Of a stretch of 64,000 nucleotides of DNA, positions 61,507 through 64,000 are shown piece by piece. Positions within the stretch are counted from its first letter, which is position 1, and every line of letters starts with the position of its first letter. Location: the NCBI RefSeq assembly GCF_018205975.1, contig NZ_CP073577.1, positions 1,240,001 through 1,304,000 of the forward strand, in the 5' to 3' direction. The notes beneath the pieces were generated by a model. That model did no database searches and was not told where the DNA came from. It saw only the letters and a list, made by a program, of their open reading frames with translations. A program made the position numbers and the translations under genes. This stretch comes from Erythrobacter sp. JK5. Lineage in GTDB: Bacteria > Pseudomonadota > Alphaproteobacteria > Sphingomonadales > Sphingomonadaceae.

Positions 61507-63183
61507 TCAAGCCGTTTCACGCGCCTTCCGCTCCTGGCTCGCGGGTTGCCCGGCCAGCAGGCCGCGCGCGATCACCTGCGCCTGGATCTCCGCTGCGCCT
61601 TCGAAGATATTGAGGATGCGCGCGTCGCACATCACCCGGCTGATCGGGTATTCGAGCGCGTAGCCGTTGCCGCCATGCACCTGCACGGCATTGTCGGCAG
61701 CGCTCCACGCCGTGCGGGCCGCCAGCAGCTTCGCCATCCCCGCTTCGATGTCGCAGCGCGTGCCGCGATCCTTCTGCCGCGCCGCAAAATATGTAAGCTC
61801 GCGGCTCATCACGATCTCGACCACCATCAGCGCGAGCTTGTCCGACACGCGCGTAAACTGCGTCAGCGGCGCACCGAACTGCTTGCGCCCCTGCGCATAG
61901 TCGAGCGCCAGCTCGAATGCGTTCCACCCGACGCCGACCGCGCGCGCGGCGGTTTGTATCCGTGCGCCCTCGAAGGTGCGCATCAGCTGCTTGAATCCCT
62001 GCCCTTCGACCCCGCCGAGCAGCGCATCACCGGCAACCGCAAAGCCATCGAAACCGAGCGCGTATTCCTTCATCCCGCGATAGCCGAGCACTTCGATCTC
62101 GCTGCCATCGATGCCGGGATCGGGGAACGGCTCGGCATCGGTGCCGCGGGTCTTTTCGGCGAGCAGCATCGACAGCCCGCGATAGCCCGGTGCATCGGGA
62201 TCGGTCCGCACCAGCAGGGTCATCAGGTCCGCACGCGCACCGTGGGTGATCCACGTTTTCGCCCCGTCGACCCGCCAGTCGCCCCCGTCGGTCCTGCGCG
62301 CGCGAGTCCGGATCGATGCGAGATCCGAGCCGGTATCGGGCTCGGTGAACACCGCCGTCGGCAGCATGCTGCCATCGGCGATCCTGGGCAGCAGTGTCGC
62401 CCGTTGCGCTTCGGTGCCGTTCTCGCCGATCAGCTCGCCCGCGATCTCGGACCGCGTTCCGAGCGAGCCTGCGCAGATCCATCCGCGCGAAAGCTCCTCC
62501 GACACGATCGACATCGCCAGTTTGCCAAGGCCCAGTCCGCCGAAGCGCTCCTCGATGCAGATGCCGAACACACCCAGATCGGCCATCTCGGCTATCACCG
62601 CATCGGGGATGAGTGCGTCGGCGAGGTGCCAGCCATGCGCATGCGGAGCGATCTTCGCCGAGGTGAAGCTGCGGAACTGGTCGCGGATCAGATCGAGCGT
62701 GTCGTCGTCCAGGCTTTCGTCGGGCCGCGCGCCTTCGGCGAGCAAACGCGCCAGCTCGGCACGGTTTTGCGCGGTGCTGCCCTGTTTCAGCAATTTTGCC
62801 ACGGCCGCTTCCGCTGCAAGTTGCCGTGCCGCCTCATGCGAACCGAACGCTTCGGGGCGCACGACTTCGCTCGCGCTCATCGGCACTCCATGGACGAGGT
62901 GCGCCAGATACTCGCCGAAACCGATCCGCAGCACCAGTTCCTCGACCCGGCCGAACCGCCCGGCCGCGTTCGCGCGGGTGGCCCAATCGGCGGTCGCCTC
63001 GAGCGCGGCAAGCGTCGACGCGATCCAGGCAAAGCCGTGCAGCGCGTGCTGCTCCCGCGTCAGCTGTTCGGGATCGGGCACGCCGCCGGGTGCGAAACGG
63101 ATGCTCAGTCCCGCGCGTACTGTTTCGGAGTATTGCCGCGCCGCCGCAATCGCCACTTGCGCCAATTCGATCGCTGTTGCCAT
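61507..63183 (-). CDS. Acyl-CoA dehydrogenase, methylsuccinyl-CoA dehydrogenase-like
   Basis: 558 aa from ATG 63183 (MATAIELAQVAIAAARQYSE). About 160 N-terminal residues lack the standard dehydrogenase fold. The FAD domain then follows with FGICIEERFGGLGLGKLAMS, TAVFTEPDTGSDLASIRTRA, KTWITHGARADLMTLLVRTD and QVHGGNGYALEYPISRVMCD. The extended N-terminus and length match (2S)-methylsuccinyl-CoA dehydrogenase of the ethylmalonyl-CoA pathway. Other long acyl-CoA dehydrogenases exist, so this is a likely rather than certain call. It ends 38 bases before otsB. Confidence 0.8.
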   Translation of the reverse strand: MATAIELAQVAIAAARQYSETVRAGLSIRFAPGGVPDPEQLTREQHALHGFAWIASTLAALEATADWATRANAAGRFGRVEELVLRIGFGEYLAHLVHGVPMSASEVVRPEAFGSHEAARQLAAEAAVAKLLKQGSTAQNRAELARLLAEGARPDESLDDDTLDLIRDQFRSFTSAKIAPHAHGWHLADALIPDAVIAEMADLGVFGICIEERFGGLGLGKLAMSIVSEELSRGWICAGSLGTRSEIAGELIGENGTEAQRATLLPRIADGSMLPTAVFTEPDTGSDLASIRTRARRTDGGDWRVDGAKTWITHGARADLMTLLVRTDPDAPGYRGLSMLLAEKTRGTDAEPFPDPGIDGSEIEVLGYRGMKEYALGFDGFAVAGDALLGGVEGQGFKQLMRTFEGARIQTAARAVGVGWNAFELALDYAQGRKQFGAPLTQFTRVSDKLALMVVEIVMSRELTYFAARQKDRGTRCDIEAGMAKLLAARTAWSAADNAVQVHGGNGYALEYPISRVMCDARILNIFEGAAEIQAQVIARGLLAGQPASQERKARETA

Positions 63184-63290
63184 GGCCGGTGCTCTAGCAG
63201 GATCGCCTCGCATTGCGCATCATCTTTAATCGCATCTGGGCACACGCGCGGTGGGTGCTAGGATGTTCGGCGGGAAGCGGGGAAAGTCAC

Positions 63291-63689
63291 GTGAGCGAAA
63301 GCGTCGCCTTTGCAGACGGCATGCTCGAGTTGCGCGGTCGCAGGAACCGGAAGGCGATTCCGAGCGAAGCGGTCAACACTGTGTGGATCTGCGCCCTGGA
63401 GGATTCGCTGCATCAGGGCGAAGAGGAATTTCACATCGTCATAACCGACGACGAATTCATCCTGATCGGTCCCTTTGTCGAAGGTGCGGATGGTGCGATC
63501 GCGGCCATGCTGGAGCATTCGCCTGCGATCCCCGTCGAACATCGCAACATCGGACGGATGCCGTTTCGCTTTCGCACATCGGGGCTTTTTGGGTTACGAT
63601 TGTTTCCGATCGCGGGGCTCAAAACAGGCAAGCTGGCTGAGCTTGACGATCTGATGGTTTCACGGAGGGAGCGCCACGATGGCCAGTAG
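63291..63689 (+). CDS. Hypothetical protein, 132 aa
   Basis: 132 aa from a GTG at 63291 with a GGGGAAAG ribosome site. It has no membrane segment and no motif I recognise. The sequence alternates beta-like strands (EEFHIVITDDEFILIGPF) and charged turns (RGRRNRKAIPSEAVNTVWIC). The stop overlaps the ATG of the next gene by 11 bases (63679-63689), so the two are probably coupled. It is divergent from the acyl-CoA dehydrogenase gene. Confidence 0.6.
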   Translation: MSESVAFADGMLELRGRRNRKAIPSEAVNTVWICALEDSLHQGEEEFHIVITDDEFILIGPFVEGADGAIAAMLEHSPAIPVEHRNIGRMPFRFRTSGLFGLRLFPIAGLKTGKLAELDDLMVSRRERHDGQ

Positions 63690-64000
63690 ACCGCCCGATG
63701 CCGATGGCCAGGTATGCCGCGCGGACAGTGTCCTGCCCCAGATGTACAACCACCCCGGCGAAGTACGCTACACCCTGTCGCTCCCGATCGAGAGCGAGAA
63801 TCAGGCGCTGGAGTTCCTCGAGGGGATAGGCGGAGATGCCGCCGGCGCAGGTCGGGCCATGACCCGGATCGGGATCGACGCACCCCTGATCCGCGCGCAG
63901 TACAAGGCAGAGGTCGAAGGGCTCGCCCGGCAGATTGCCGAGCGGCTGGATCGCGGCGACTCGGTCGAGCAAACCGCGCGCTGGGCCTCCGAACAGCGGC
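63679..64000 (+). CDS. Hypothetical protein (3' end outside window)
   Basis: Open from ATG 63679 to the window end (107 codons seen). A strong GGAGGG ribosome site lies about eight bases upstream. The visible part starts MASRPPDADGQVCRADSVLP and has EVRYTLSLPIESENQALEFL, GGDAAGAGRAMTRIGIDAPL and an alpha-helical, charged end (EGLARQIAERLDRGDSVEQT). No family recognised. It overlaps the preceding small gene, so they may form one operon. Confidence 0.6.
   Translation, partial: MASRPPDADGQVCRADSVLPQMYNHPGEVRYTLSLPIESENQALEFLEGIGGDAAGAGRAMTRIGIDAPLIRAQYKAEVEGLARQIAERLDRGDSVEQTARWASEQR

Overview
This window looks like chromosome from a high-GC alphaproteobacterium of the order Sphingomonadales, most likely family Erythrobacteraceae (Erythrobacter, Qipengyuania, Altererythrobacter group). 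The evidence is the gene set and order (aroK-aroB, lepB-rnc-era, topA-dprA-plsY, single-subunit methylmalonyl-CoA mutase with pccA/pccB), ALA synthase for heme, frequent GTGA/ATGA start-stop overlaps, and three families of palindromic intergenic repeats typical of alphaproteobacterial genomes. Assignment to genus is inference. Almost all of the window is core chromosome. I see no prophage, transposase, integron or CRISPR array.

Layout. 1-2.1 kb: hemerythrin fragment, zincin-like metallopeptidase, tRNA-Arg(ACG), mutT and two Flp pilins. 2.1-7.6 kb (minus): M48 lipoprotein protease, accA, xerD, and a 631-aa exported protein with a 68-aa membrane partner. 7.7-10.7 kb (plus): overlapping aroK, aroB, cyclase and CPT-like kinase. 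11.2-24 kb (minus): a long propionyl-CoA to succinyl-CoA block (pccB, unknown gene, mce, enoyl-CoA hydratase, mcm, small membrane protein, esterase, metY, DUF3445, pccA), with two reductases upstream. 24-31 kb (minus): glutathione reductase, MFS transporter, rhlE-like helicase, two TonB-like secreted proteins and pgi. 31-34.4 kb (plus): lepB-rnc-era-methyltransferase. 34.4-40.5 kb (minus): CheY-like regulator, topA, membrane protein, dprA, plsY. 40.6-45.2 kb (plus): murI, hemA, HNH-like gene, TauD-type dioxygenase, nitroreductase. 45-53 kb: patatin, a polyamine set (ornithine/lysine decarboxylase, nspC, carboxynorspermidine synthase) around a LemA/DUF3137 module. 53-64 kb: PLP dehydratase, two MAPEG proteins, trxB, phosphatase, response regulator, trehalose genes (otsB, GH15, otsA), a methylsuccinyl-CoA dehydrogenase-like enzyme, and two unknown genes, the last cut by the window end.

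Functional themes. Propionyl-CoA made from odd-chain or branched substrates, or by an ethylmalonyl-CoA-type route, would be carboxylated by PccA/PccB, epimerised by Mce and isomerised by B12-dependent Mcm. Putrescine from the decarboxylase can become spermidine through carboxyspermidine, using the Lys1-like synthase and NspC. OtsA/OtsB make trehalose, with a GH15 enzyme encoded between them.

Quality warning. At least six otherwise well-conserved genes (xerD, DUF3445, pccB, an SDR, plsY, the second DUF3137) each carry one apparent frameshift, and each is repaired by adding one G to a G-run on the coding strand. This pattern points to homopolymer deletion errors in the assembly rather than real pseudogenes. 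I found no convincing new multi-gene system. The most unusual items are a REP-like repeat translated inside mce, the missing start codon of otsA, and a few AT-richer accessory genes inserted tightly into core operons.
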